Position numbers and translations under genes: made by a program
Part shown: in pieces, positions 41,937 through 50,646 of the stretch
Layout: each line of letters begins with the position of its first letter
Position numbering within the stretch: position 1 is the stretch's first letter
NCBI GenBank assembly: GCA_947173485.1
Contig: CAMWFH010000017.1
Coordinates: 1 to 53,896 of the forward strand
Direction of reading: 5' to 3'
DNA: 53,896 bases
Source: an uncultured Clostridia bacterium
Lineage (GTDB): Bacteria; Bacillota; Clostridia; Oscillospirales; Oscillospiraceae
Notes under the pieces: generated by a model
The model's database searches: none
What the model saw: only the letters and a program-made list of their open reading frames with translations
What the model was told of the DNA's origin: nothing

Positions 41937-44900
41937 ATGTCTTTTGTACACCTCCATGTCCATACGGAGTACAGCCTGCTGGACGGGGCCTGCCGGATCA
42001 AGGATCTGGCCAAGCGGGTCCGGGAGCTGGGGCAGACCGCCGTGGCCATCACGGACCACGGCGTGATGTACGGCGTCATCGACTTTTACCGGGCCTGCAA
42101 GGAGGAGGAGATCAAGCCGATCATAGGCTGCGAGGTCTACGTCTCTCCCCGGAAGCGGACGGAGAAGGTCTATGGGCTGGACAGCGAGAACCGGCACCTG
42201 GTCCTGCTGTGCAAGAACGAGGAGGGGTACCGGAACCTGTGCTATATGGTCAGCTCCGGCTTCACCGAGGGCTTCTATAACCGCCCCCGGGTGGATATGG
42301 ACCTGCTCCGGGCCCGCCATGGCGGTCTGATCGCCCTGTCCGCCTGCCTGGCGGGGGAGATCCCCCGGCGGCTCTTGAACGGGGACTATGAGGGCGCCCG
42401 GGCCCACGCTTTGGAGATGCAGTCCATCTTTGGGAAGGACAGCTACTATCTGGAGCTCCAGGACCACGGCATCCGGGACCAGGCGGCGGTGAATCAGGGG
42501 ATCCTGCGCCTCCATGAGGAGACGGGCATCCCCCTGGTCTGCACCAACGACGCCCACTACCTCCGAAAGGAGGACGCGGAGGCCCACGATGTGCTCTTGT
42601 GCATCCAGACCGGCAAGACCATCTACGATGAGGACCGGATGCGCTATGAGCCCCGGAATTTCTATCTCCGCTCCACCGAGGAGATGGAGGCCCTCTTCGG
42701 GCAGTACCCGGAGGCGGTCGCCAATACGGAGAAGATCGCGGAGATGTGCCAGTTGGAGTTCACCTTCGGCAAGTACCACCTGCCCCAGTTCCCCGTACCT
42801 GGGGGAGAGGACGCGCTGGCATATCTGACCCGGCTCTGCCAGGAGGGGTTCCAGCGCCGGTACGGGGAGGAACACCCCGAGTACAGGGAGCAGCTCCAGT
42901 ATGAGATCGACATGATCGCTAAGATGGGCTTCGTGGACTACTTTTTGATCGTGAGCGACTTCGTGGGCTATGCCCGGAGCGAGAAGATCCCGGTGGGCCC
43001 TGGACGGGGGTCCGCCGCCGGCAGCATGGTGTCCTACTGCCTGGGCATCACCGATATCGACCCCATCAAGTACGGCCTCTACTTCGAGCGCTTCCTCAAC
43101 CCGGAGCGGGTGAGTATGCCGGATATCGACATGGACTTCGGCGATGCCCGCCGGGACGAGGTGTTCGAGTACGTCCAGCGGAAGTACGGCGAGGACCGGG
43201 TGGCCCATATCGTCACCTTCGGCACCATGGCCGCCCGGGCCGCCATCAAGGACGTGGGCCGGGCCATGAGCATCTCCTTCGATGAGCAGAACGCGGTCGC
43301 CAAGCTGGTCCCCGCCGGTCCGGGGGCGCTGCACATCACCTTGGATGATGCCCTGCGGCTGAACAAGCAGCTGCGGGATATGTATGACCAAGACCCCAAG
43401 ATCCGAAAGCTGATCGACACGGCCAAGGCCCTGGAGGGGATGCCCCGCCACGCCTCCACCCACGCCGCCGGCGTGGTCATCACCCGGGACCCGGTGGTCA
43501 CCTATGTGCCCCTGTCCAAGAACGATGATACGGTGGTCTGCCAGTACACCATGACTACCCTGGAGAAGCTGGGGCTGCTGAAGATGGACTTCCTGGGTCT
43601 CAGGAACCTGACGGTGCTGGACGACGCGGTGGCCATGGTCCGGCAGCGGGAGCCGGACCTGGACCTGAAGGAGATCCCGGAGGACGACCAGGACGTCTAC
43701 GACATGCTGACCCAGGGCAAGACCAGCGGCGTGTTCCAGATGGAGTCCGCCGGGATGACCGGGGTCTGTGTGGGCCTCAAGCCCCAGTCCATCGAGGACC
43801 TGACGGCTATCGTGGCGCTGTACCGGCCGGGGCCGATGGAGTCGATCCCCCGGTTCATCGCCTGCAAGCACGACCCCAAGCTGGTGACCTACAAGCACCC
43901 CGCCCTGGAGCCGATCCTGTCCATCACCTACGGCTGCATCGTCTACCAAGAGCAGGTGATGCAGATCTTCCAGCAGCTGGCGGGCTACTCCCTGGGGCAG
44001 GCGGACATGGTCCGCCGGGCCATGAGCAAGAAGAAGGCCAAGGACATCCAGAAGGAGCGGGAGGCCTTCCTTCGGGGGGACCCGGAGAGGAAGATCGCCG
44101 GCTGCATCGCCAACGGGATCCCAGTCGATGTGGCGGAGGCCATCTACGACGAGATCTACGAGTTCGCCAACTACGCCTTCAACAAGGCCCACGCCGTTGC
44201 CTACGCCGTGGTGGCCTATCAGACCGCCTGGTTCAAGTATCACTACCCCAAGGAGTATATGGCGGCGCTGCTGACCAGCGTGCTGCGCTTCCCGGACAAG
44301 GTGTCCAGCTATATCGCCAAGTGCCGGGACAGCGGCATCGAGCTGCTGCCGCCGGATGTCAACCGCTCCGGCGCGGACTTCACCGTGGAGGAGGAGGGGA
44401 TCCGGTTCGGCCTGGCGGCGATCAAGAACATCGGCCGGGGCTTCGTCCTGCGCATGGAGCAGGAGCGGGAGGAGAGCGGTCCCTTCCAGGATTTCCAGGA
44501 CTTCTGCGAGCGGATGAACGGGACCGAGATGAACAAGCGGGCCATCGAGAACCTGATCCGGGCCGGGGCCTTCGACAGCTTAGGGGCCTTCCGGTCCCAG
44601 CTGCTGGCGGTCTATGAGAAGGTCATGGACGGCATCTCCGACCGGAAGCGGAAGAACCTGGACGGACAGATCGACTTCTTCGGCATGACCAGCGGCGCGC
44701 TCCGCCATCACAAGGAGCTGGAGCTGCTGGAGATCCCCGAGGAGACCCTCGCTGAGCGGCTGCACATGGAGAAGGAGACCACCGGGCTGTACTTCTCCGG
44801 CCACCCTATGGACGCTTACTGGAAGCTGGCAGAGCAGTCCGGGGCCATACCGATCGAGTGGATCCATGAGGACTTCGCCCGGGAGGACGGTCCGGTCCGC

Positions 44901-45413
44901 TATGCCGATGAGCAGCAGGTGACCGTGGCCGGCGTGATCTCCGCCGTCAAGACCAAGACCACCAAGAAGAACTCCCTGATGTCCTATGTGACCGTGGAGG
45001 ACCGGTCGTCCTCCATCGAGCTGCTGTGCTTCAGCCGGGTGCTGGAGCGGTATGGCAGCTACCTGATGCCCGGTCTTGCGGTGCTGATCCGGGGGAAGCT
45101 GTCGGTGCGGGACGAGAAGCCCCCCCAGATCCTGTGCGACAGCGTTTTCCGTCTGTCGGAGCAGATGATCATCCCGCAGCCGGAGGAGAAGCCCCTGATG
45201 GAGGGCAGTGCCCTCTATCTGCGGCTGGACAGCGCCGGCAGCCCCCTGTTCCGCCATATCAGCCTGGTGATGCAGATGTTCCCCGGCCAGACGCCGGTGA
45301 AGATCCGCCTCCAGGATACCGGCAGGCTGGTGGGGAGCAGGTGCCTGCTCCATCCGGCGCTGGTCCAGGAATTGCAGGAGACCGCCGGGGCGGAGAACGT
45401 GGTGGTGCGGTAG
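41937..45413 (+). CDS. dnaE: DNA polymerase III alpha subunit
   Basis: 1158 residues. Order: PHP domain (FVHLHVHTEYSLLDGA with metal-ligand histidines), polymerase palm with GPGRGSAAGSMVSY and the catalytic aspartates in MPDIDMDFGD (about residues 394-403), thumb/fingers (YNKAHAVAYAVVAYQT-like FNKAHAVAYAVVAYQT), tandem HhH, and an OB fold (VTVAGVISAVKTK) near residues 1000-1080. It is the DnaE1/DnaE3-type replicative or lagging-strand enzyme, of full length. GGGAGG precedes ATG 41937. The PHP residues look intact, so it may keep proofreading activity. Confidence 0.96.
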   Translation: MSFVHLHVHTEYSLLDGACRIKDLAKRVRELGQTAVAITDHGVMYGVIDFYRACKEEEIKPIIGCEVYVSPRKRTEKVYGLDSENRHLVLLCKNEEGYRNLCYMVSSGFTEGFYNRPRVDMDLLRARHGGLIALSACLAGEIPRRLLNGDYEGARAHALEMQSIFGKDSYYLELQDHGIRDQAAVNQGILRLHEETGIPLVCTNDAHYLRKEDAEAHDVLLCIQTGKTIYDEDRMRYEPRNFYLRSTEEMEALFGQYPEAVANTEKIAEMCQLEFTFGKYHLPQFPVPGGEDALAYLTRLCQEGFQRRYGEEHPEYREQLQYEIDMIAKMGFVDYFLIVSDFVGYARSEKIPVGPGRGSAAGSMVSYCLGITDIDPIKYGLYFERFLNPERVSMPDIDMDFGDARRDEVFEYVQRKYGEDRVAHIVTFGTMAARAAIKDVGRAMSISFDEQNAVAKLVPAGPGALHITLDDALRLNKQLRDMYDQDPKIRKLIDTAKALEGMPRHASTHAAGVVITRDPVVTYVPLSKNDDTVVCQYTMTTLEKLGLLKMDFLGLRNLTVLDDAVAMVRQREPDLDLKEIPEDDQDVYDMLTQGKTSGVFQMESAGMTGVCVGLKPQSIEDLTAIVALYRPGPMESIPRFIACKHDPKLVTYKHPALEPILSITYGCIVYQEQVMQIFQQLAGYSLGQADMVRRAMSKKKAKDIQKEREAFLRGDPERKIAGCIANGIPVDVAEAIYDEIYEFANYAFNKAHAVAYAVVAYQTAWFKYHYPKEYMAALLTSVLRFPDKVSSYIAKCRDSGIELLPPDVNRSGADFTVEEEGIRFGLAAIKNIGRGFVLRMEQEREESGPFQDFQDFCERMNGTEMNKRAIENLIRAGAFDSLGAFRSQLLAVYEKVMDGISDRKRKNLDGQIDFFGMTSGALRHHKELELLEIPEETLAERLHMEKETTGLYFSGHPMDAYWKLAEQSGAIPIEWIHEDFAREDGPVRYADEQQVTVAGVISAVKTKTTKKNSLMSYVTVEDRSSSIELLCFSRVLERYGSYLMPGLAVLIRGKLSVRDEKPPQILCDSVFRLSEQMIIPQPEEKPLMEGSALYLRLDSAGSPLFRHISLVMQMFPGQTPVKIRLQDTGRLVGSRCLLHPALVQELQETAGAENVVVR

Positions 45414-45465
45414 GCGTTCCGAGCCTTCCAGGGAGAGCTTGACCGGTCTCATAAATGTTCTAAAA

Positions 45466-45511
45466 GATATCCAGGACTAGGTCCCTTGCCGGGAATCGCA
45501 GTCCTGGATAT
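45466..45511 (+). promoter_or_regulatory. Long inverted repeat between dnaE and the deacetylase gene
   Basis: ATATCCAGGACT (45467-45478) pairs perfectly with AGTCCTGGATAT (45500-45511) around a 21-nt loop; only TCTTAAAAG follows. It could be the dnaE terminator (weak T run) or a leader element 25 bp before the deacetylase start. Confidence 0.5.
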
Positions 45512-45535
45512 TCTTAAAAGTTCGAGGTGTTTATC

Positions 45536-46975
45536 ATGTTTACCTTGCGAAAGAAAAGAGTCGGGGCACTGTTGGTGTTCATAGTGCTTATCGCCGCGGT
45601 CTTCGTATGGTCTATCGCCGATACGGAGCTGGCTATCGCCTTGAATGGTAGTGACCGGGTGGAGATCGACTACGGTGAGACATACGAGGAGGAGGGGGCA
45701 GCCGGCAGGCTGGTAGAGAGGACCTTTGGACAGGAGCTGTTCTCCATCCGTCCAAGCGTCGTCCAGAATGATGTGAGGAAGGAGGTCGGGACCTATCAGA
45801 TCGTCTACGAGGTCCGCTTCCTATTTCAAAAAGCGACTGCGGAGAGGACGGTGGTGGTGGTCGATCGGGAACCGCCTGTGATCGAGCTGGCGGAGCAGAA
45901 GGACACGGAGCTGACTCCGCCCGGCGAGCCGTTTCAGGAGTGTGGATACAGGGCGGTGGATAATGCCGACGGGGACCTCACGGATCAGGTGGAGAGCAGG
46001 GAAGAGGATGGAAGGGTGACCTATACGGTAACAGATTCCTCCGGCAATACCGCGACTGCGGAGCGGATCATCCGGTATATCGATACGGAGCCTCCTGTGA
46101 TCACGCTGATCGGGTCAGAGCATATGACGCTGAGGACCGGTGAGACTTACAACGAGTTGGGCTATACGGCCGTGGATCAGATCGATGGAGATCTGACTGG
46201 CCAGGTCGTTGTGGAGCATCAGATCGACAGCCAGAAGCCCGGGGTGTATGAGGTCCTTTATACCGTTGCGGACCGCAGCGGGAACCGGGCTGCGGCGAAG
46301 AGGACCGTGACCGTTGTGTCCCCGTCCTACGATCCATCGAACAACAGCGGCGATAAGATCATCTATCTGACGTTTGACGATGGTCCCAGCCCATATACGG
46401 AGAAGCTGCTGGATACCCTGGATACATACGGCGTGAAAGCGACGTTCTTTGTTACGAACGGCTACCCGGAATACAGGGATATGATCGGCGAGGCGCACAG
46501 GCGCGGTCATACGATAGCCATCCACACCTACTCCCATGACTACTCCGATGTCTATTCGAGCAAGGAGGCCTATTACAACGATCTGGATAAGATGCAGGAG
46601 ATCATCGTAGAGCAGACCGGGGAGACGACGACCTTGGTCCGCTTCCCTGGGGGCAGCTCCAACATGGTCAGCAGGGCGTACTGCAAGGGTATCATGTCTC
46701 TTCTGACGAGATCTCTGGAGGAAGATGGGTACCATTATTTTGACTGGAACGTGTCCAGCGCGGACGCCGGTGGGACGACAGAAACGAGTGTGGTCGTCGA
46801 TACGGTGATCAAAGGGTGCAGCGGAAAGCGCGCGTCCGTTGTTCTACAGCATGACAGCAAGGGCTTCAGTGTTGATGCCGTTGCCCAGATCATCGAGTGG
46901 GGGCTGCGGAACGGGTATACGTTCAGGGCCTTGGACGAGAACAGCCCAACGGCGCATCATGGTGTCAATAATTAA
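45536..46975 (+). CDS. Polysaccharide deacetylase with Ig-like (DUF5011) repeats
   Basis: 479 residues. One N-terminal membrane anchor (VGALLVFIVLIAAVFVWSI, about residues 10-28), then two or three bacterial Ig-like repeats (GETYEEEGA, YRAVDNADGDLTDQV, GYTAVDQIDGDLTGQV) and a NodB domain. The metal site is shown by LTFDDGPSPY and HTYSHDY, with RFPGGSSN after. It probably deacetylates peptidoglycan GlcNAc or another wall glycan at the cell surface. ATG 45536 follows GAGGTG. GC content is somewhat lower than in dnaE upstream. Confidence 0.9.
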   Translation: MFTLRKKRVGALLVFIVLIAAVFVWSIADTELAIALNGSDRVEIDYGETYEEEGAAGRLVERTFGQELFSIRPSVVQNDVRKEVGTYQIVYEVRFLFQKATAERTVVVVDREPPVIELAEQKDTELTPPGEPFQECGYRAVDNADGDLTDQVESREEDGRVTYTVTDSSGNTATAERIIRYIDTEPPVITLIGSEHMTLRTGETYNELGYTAVDQIDGDLTGQVVVEHQIDSQKPGVYEVLYTVADRSGNRAAAKRTVTVVSPSYDPSNNSGDKIIYLTFDDGPSPYTEKLLDTLDTYGVKATFFVTNGYPEYRDMIGEAHRRGHTIAIHTYSHDYSDVYSSKEAYYNDLDKMQEIIVEQTGETTTLVRFPGGSSNMVSRAYCKGIMSLLTRSLEEDGYHYFDWNVSSADAGGTTETSVVVDTVIKGCSGKRASVVLQHDSKGFSVDAVAQIIEWGLRNGYTFRALDENSPTAHHGVNN

Positions 46976-47029
46976 AAATTTGCACGATACATATCATTTT
47001 CGTGCGATCATGTCAAGAAAGGACAAGCA

Positions 47030-47052
47030 GGCGGGGCCCCAGCGGCCCCGCC
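47030..47052. terminator. Terminator between deacetylase and convergent nuclease gene
   Basis: GGCGGGGCC (47030-47038) pairs with GGCCCCGCC (47044-47052), followed by TTGCATTAT. Confidence 0.65.
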
Positions 47053-47057
47053 TTGCA

Positions 47058-47744
47058 TTATCGGACATCATATCGATTGTTCCCCAGCGGGGAGAGATAG
47101 AGCGGATGGCTGTCCAGCAGCGCCGCGAGCCGCTTCAGACGGGGCTGGTCCTCCTGCATCTCCTGATACTGCTGGCTGCCCTGAAAGACCAGCGGACAGG
47201 CGGCAACTTTTGTGCCGTCCGGCAATGCCAGATCCTCCAACAATTTTTTCTGGTCTACCGTCCGCAAATAAGTAAAGCCCTCCAGGATACAGCGGAGCAT
47301 GGTCTCCAGGCTGTCCGGCTCCTTCAGCTCCAAAATGCGGAGGACCACTCCATCATAAGCCAGCAGATCGATCTTTCCGGCACGGTCTGTGCGCTTGTTC
47401 TTTAGCGGCGTCTGGTAGTCCAGGACCTTTCCGGCTACAGGGATCGTCCCCTGGCGGTACAGGGCCATAGCGATCAGCTCCTCGGTCCGGTTGGAATTTG
47501 GATTGGGCGGGATGCCGTCCCTCGCTGCACTGCGGTAAGGCGCTTCCCGGGTGATCCGGGTGATCTCATCGAAGGCCGAAAGGTGGCCGGTACACCATTC
47601 TGCCACCAGTTCCGTATAAAGCTCTGACGTATCGCTGGTCCTCCCGCGATAATTCACGAAGTCCTGTTGATAAAAGTTCGAAATGTCCTGTGCGGCCTGC
47701 TCTATCTTTTGCAGCAACGCCCCTTTGGTGTAAACGATCGGCAT
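47058..47744 (-). CDS. Hypothetical protein with PD-(D/E)XK-like nuclease core
   Basis: 228 residues, no named family recognised. GKIDLLAYDGVVLRILELKEP at about residues 120-140 has the Asp...Glu-x-Lys order of PD-(D/E)XK nucleases, with a helix (MLRCILEGFTYLRTVDQKK) after it as in that fold. The C-terminus ends in LYLSPLG. GGAGGGATAAAA precedes ATG 47744. It lies next to the tRNA-site integrated element but on the chromosome side of the attachment fragment. The role is unknown; a restriction- or defence-related enzyme is possible. Confidence 0.65.
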   Translation of the reverse strand: MPIVYTKGALLQKIEQAAQDISNFYQQDFVNYRGRTSDTSELYTELVAEWCTGHLSAFDEITRITREAPYRSAARDGIPPNPNSNRTEELIAMALYRQGTIPVAGKVLDYQTPLKNKRTDRAGKIDLLAYDGVVLRILELKEPDSLETMLRCILEGFTYLRTVDQKKLLEDLALPDGTKVAACPLVFQGSQQYQEMQEDQPRLKRLAALLDSHPLYLSPLGNNRYDVR

Positions 47745-47860
47745 TTTTATCCCTCCGCTTCTTGTGAGTAAGTTTATTATAGTACAGCCTTTCCATACCG
47801 GCAAGTGCGTAAGCCCAGCGCAGCGGGTCCGGTTTGGAGAGGAGGAGCAAGGGAACGGTA

Positions 47861-47900
47861 CGAAAAACCGGGCGCTCCCTTTAGGGAACGCCCGGTTTTG
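47861..47900. terminator. Strong hairpin on the chromosome side of the tRNA fragment
   Basis: AAAACCGGGCG-c-TCCC pairs with GGGA-a-CGCCCGGTTTT around a short loop, with A and T tracts on the two sides. Originally it could have ended the tRNA transcript on minus. A small hairpin GGAGCA/TGCTCC (47904-47920) stands next to it. Confidence 0.75.
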
Positions 47901-47925
47901 AGTGGAGCAGACTTTGCTCCTTGCC

Positions 47926-47950
47926 TGGTGCCGGTGGTGGGACTCGAACC
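47926..47950 (-). other. tRNA 3'-end fragment, attachment site (att core) of an integrated element
   Basis: Minus strand: GGTTCGAGT, then CCCAC, CACCGGC, A and CCA: the T-loop, the T-stem 3' strand, the acceptor 3' strand, the discriminator and CCA of a tRNA. The 5' side (to the right) is not tRNA: the T-stem does not pair beyond two bases and no anticodon arm follows. An integrase gene ends 40 bp away. The acceptor sequence (partner GCCGGTG) suggests tRNA-Leu, but this is a guess. Confidence 0.75.
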
Positions 47951-47989
47951 TGCCCATAAAAGCTATAAAATGCCTGAAATACAGCACTT

Positions 47990-49030
47990 CTATTTTTCTG
48001 TGTGCAAATTCGTGTGCAATTTTTGGGCAAAAAAATTATCAACGGCATCTGCCGTCTCCTCTGATTTGCTCCGCATTGTGTGTTGATAAACTGTTTTCAG
48101 CATATTAGTGGAGGCGTGACCCATTCGTTCCATGGCGTATTTGTCTGGGACGCCAAGAGCCAGCATCACAGAGGCCTGCACATGCCGCAGATCGTGGAAC
48201 CTGTAGCGGGGGAGGCCGATGCGCTCACACATACGCTGTAGATGATTGTATAGGACGTTCCGGGCATAGTGGATGATGTAGTCATCTGTGCGGGGTTGAG
48301 CGGCCAGCAGTTCCAAGATATAGGGCGGGACCCTGATCTTACGGTTGCCGCTGTAAGTCTTAGTCGCTTTCAGCTCCGGGCCGTTTTCTCCGTCCACAAG
48401 GGCCTGCTTGATGTGGAGTGTATCGCCCTCCAGGCAGTCCCAGGTCAAGCCTCTGATCTCTGATGTGCGTAGTCCCATCCAGACGGCCAGGAGGAAGGGA
48501 AGCTCGAACTGGGTGCCTGCTGCCTGCTGGGCCAGGAGGCAGACCTCCTCCATGGATGGGATCTGGATCTCCGTCCGCTCTTTCTGGGGCAAGGTGGTAT
48601 GGAGTATAAAGTCTGGCCTGTAGGCGATCATAACGGCGCTCAGCAGGCCGTGGACATTGCGGACGTACTTGGGGGACTTCTCTCGGGCCAGGCCGTTTAT
48701 ATGGCGCTGTATGGCCTCCTGGGTCAGGGCATTTAGACTGATGGCACTCAGACCACCAAAGGCATGTTGACGCATCGACTTATAGGACCGAATCGTGGAT
48801 GGCGATAGGACTGCATCCTTGCTCTCGATATAGCGGTCTATGGCCTGGCCCACCGTCATGGATGGGCCGGTCTTTTTTTCTTCGATAAGACCGTTTTTGA
48901 GTGCGACCGCCTTCGCCTGGGCCACCGCCGGATTTTCGTCCACCACACTGACCCGCTTGCCGTCTACCATGACCTGGCAGCGGTACATACCACTGGGCAG
49001 TTTTTGAGGGGTCGGTAGTTTCTTTTTCAC
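47990..49030 (-). CDS. Tyrosine-type site-specific integrase
   Basis: 346 residues. The N-terminal arm-binding domain is followed by a core-binding SAM-like region (VGQAIDRYIESKDAVLSPSTIRSYKSM) and the catalytic domain, with the first Arg in GLRTSEIRGL, HDLRH for the His-x-x-Arg box, HAST as the next His and the tyrosine in KTVYQHT. GTG 49030 follows GGAGGGCACGAAC. Its position beside the tRNA fragment shows it is the integrase of the element to the right. Confidence 0.95.
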   Translation of the reverse strand: MKKKLPTPQKLPSGMYRCQVMVDGKRVSVVDENPAVAQAKAVALKNGLIEEKKTGPSMTVGQAIDRYIESKDAVLSPSTIRSYKSMRQHAFGGLSAISLNALTQEAIQRHINGLAREKSPKYVRNVHGLLSAVMIAYRPDFILHTTLPQKERTEIQIPSMEEVCLLAQQAAGTQFELPFLLAVWMGLRTSEIRGLTWDCLEGDTLHIKQALVDGENGPELKATKTYSGNRKIRVPPYILELLAAQPRTDDYIIHYARNVLYNHLQRMCERIGLPRYRFHDLRHVQASVMLALGVPDKYAMERMGHASTNMLKTVYQHTMRSKSEETADAVDNFFAQKLHTNLHTEK

Positions 49031-49053
49031 GTTCGTGCCCTCCTATCGGTCCG

Positions 49054-49086
49054 CCCCCAGCATCGATATACTGGGGGCGTTTTTGG
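49054..49086 (+). terminator. Hairpin upstream of the integrase gene
   Basis: GCCCCCAG pairs with CTGGGGGC around an AT-rich loop and is followed by GTTTTTGGG on plus. Coordinates are approximate. No plus-strand gene ends here, so it may block antisense transcription into the Uma2 gene. Confidence 0.55.
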
Positions 49087-49129
49087 GTGTTCCTTTTCGA
49101 TCCATATTTCCAGTTATGGGAAGCGCCGG

Positions 49130-49714
49130 TTAAAATGTGCGGTAGAAAATGTCCTCCAGGGGGATGTCCAGGCCATCAAAGAGGCTGCATTTGAAATGGG
49201 TCACTACCGCCGCCCGTTCTTCCTCGGACATCTGAGCAAGTTCCCAGCTTTCATGAAGGACATAAATGTTGTGAAGAACAAATTCAGTTCCATTATTGAG
49301 ATAGACCTCGATGGATTTTTCGTGGGGGCTGACAAGCCAGTATTCCCGGACGCCACAGCGGGCATATGCGTCCTTTTTATGCGTTTTGTCATTCTTGGCG
49401 GTGCTGGGAGAAAGGACCTCGACCACCAGATCGGGGGCGCCGTGTACACCGTTGGACTTGATCTTGTCTGGGTCGCAGACCACCATGAAGTCAGGGACAA
49501 ATCGGTTTTTTTCGTCCAGATAGAGGTCAAAGCCATCAGCAATAGGGGTGCATTTTTTTCCTTTCAAGTAGTCACGAAAAATGCCATAGATATTACTTGC
49601 AACAGAAACATGGTTCCACCTGGGCCGGGGGGACATCATAACGAGCTTTCCATCGATCACTTCTTCTCGCCGCTTTGCTACAAAATCCTCCTGATATGCC
49701 AGATTGCTGTTCAT
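49130..49714 (-). CDS. Uma2-family endonuclease-like protein
   Basis: 194 residues. The PD-(D/E)XK core of Uma2 is clear: RFVPDFMVVCDP, APDLVVEVLSPSTAKNDKTHKKDAY (read in parts), then GVREYWLVSP. These proteins are widespread with unknown biological function, often in cyanobacteria and in mobile DNA. GGAGGTG precedes the start; TTG 49720 is an alternative two codons upstream. It lies between the integrase and the repressor. Confidence 0.85.
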   Translation of the reverse strand: MNSNLAYQEDFVAKRREEVIDGKLVMMSPRPRWNHVSVASNIYGIFRDYLKGKKCTPIADGFDLYLDEKNRFVPDFMVVCDPDKIKSNGVHGAPDLVVEVLSPSTAKNDKTHKKDAYARCGVREYWLVSPHEKSIEVYLNNGTEFVLHNIYVLHESWELAQMSEEERAAVVTHFKCSLFDGLDIPLEDIFYRTF

Positions 49715-49756
49715 TTTCAATCCACACCTCCGTATTTGGGTGATAGTCCTTTCTAT

Positions 49757-50482
49757 TTACTCAAAATAGCTCTCATCGCACACACCCAGCACCAGGCCCT
49801 GGCAGCGGATATCATCCCGCATGGGGATGGGGTCGTATCCCGCATTGTGGGATATCAATTCTCTGTCACCAAGCTCCTTCACCCACTGCTGACCATCCAT
49901 CAAGAAGACTCCAACTTGGCCAATTTCGATTTCCTCACAGAACCGGATGAATAGTTTGTCTCCATCCTGATAGGTGGGCTCCATGCTGTCCCCGCTGACC
50001 GGTGCGATATAAGAGGTACCGCGTGGGGGCTTCTTTGTAAGCTGCAAATCTTCCGGCTCATCGTTCCCCGCCGGCTGGCCGGTGCCGGCGCTCATGGTGG
50101 CCACAAACATGGGGACGATAAAATAAACCGCTTCAGGCTCTGATTGTTCCGTAGGAGCGGGGGCTGTACACCGCCGGTACTCCACGTCCAACACACTATC
50201 TACCGCTTCCTTGCCATAGGGGTCAAGGAGGCGGTATTTTTTTACAAGGTCTTTCTCAGGAGCAGAAAACATATCAGCTAATTCAGGCTCTCCGTCAAAA
50301 TCAGACAGTCTTAGCCCGAGCGCCTTTGCAATCGCTTTGACATTTTCAAGGGTCGGGGCCTTTGTTGTCCCAGCAATTATTTTATTTATTGTGCTTTTAG
50401 GTACACCTGACTTTTCGGCTAATTCATCAATAGTTAGTCCTGCTCTCCGCCTATAAAAACTAACCAACTCGCCAAGTTCCAT
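49757..50482 (-). CDS. CI/LexA-like repressor, HTH plus S24 peptidase
   Basis: 241 residues. N-terminal HTH at about residues 16-37 (LTIDELAEKSGVPKSTINKI). The C-terminal S24 self-cleavage domain has the Ala-Gly cleavage site at 132-133 (MSAGTGQ), Ser166 in SGDSMEPTYQDGD and Lys202 in WVKELGD. RecA-dependent autocleavage upon DNA damage is therefore expected, leading to induction of the element. AAGGAGGTG precedes ATG 50482. It is divergent from a run of small early genes, the usual lysogeny-switch layout. Confidence 0.93.
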   Translation of the reverse strand: MELGELVSFYRRRAGLTIDELAEKSGVPKSTINKIIAGTTKAPTLENVKAIAKALGLRLSDFDGEPELADMFSAPEKDLVKKYRLLDPYGKEAVDSVLDVEYRRCTAPAPTEQSEPEAVYFIVPMFVATMSAGTGQPAGNDEPEDLQLTKKPPRGTSYIAPVSGDSMEPTYQDGDKLFIRFCEEIEIGQVGVFLMDGQQWVKELGDRELISHNAGYDPIPMRDDIRCQGLVLGVCDESYFE

Positions 50483-50504
50483 TTTATACACCTCCTTTAT
50501 TGAC

Positions 50505-50604
50505 ATTCTATATGTGCTCGGAAAGATTGTCAAGAAAAATAATTTCCTTTTCGGCACTAAATTTGTAAAACCCTATTGACAAATATAATTTATGGCACTA
50601 TAAT
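50505..50604. promoter_or_regulatory. Divergent promoters and operators of the lysogeny switch
   Basis: Minus promoter for the repressor: TTGACA (50533-50528), 17 bp, TAGAAT (50510-50505). Plus promoter for early genes: TTGACA (50576-50581), 17 bp, TATAAT (50599-50604). GGCACTA occurs at 50553-50559 between them and at 50594-50600, overlapping the plus -10; GGCACT also occurs at 50626-50631. Confidence 0.8.
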
Positions 50605-50646
50605 AGCGTTGCGAGTATCAAAAAAGGCACTTCAGGAGGTGAGAAA

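Noticed and set aside
41814..44243. 809-codon minus-strand open frame opposite dnaE
   Set aside because: It is a shadow of a GC-rich real gene; the product has no domain and no start signal.
47926..47950. Functional tRNA gene
   Set aside because: Only the 3' end from T-loop to CCA is present; the sequence to its 5' side does not form tRNA arms.
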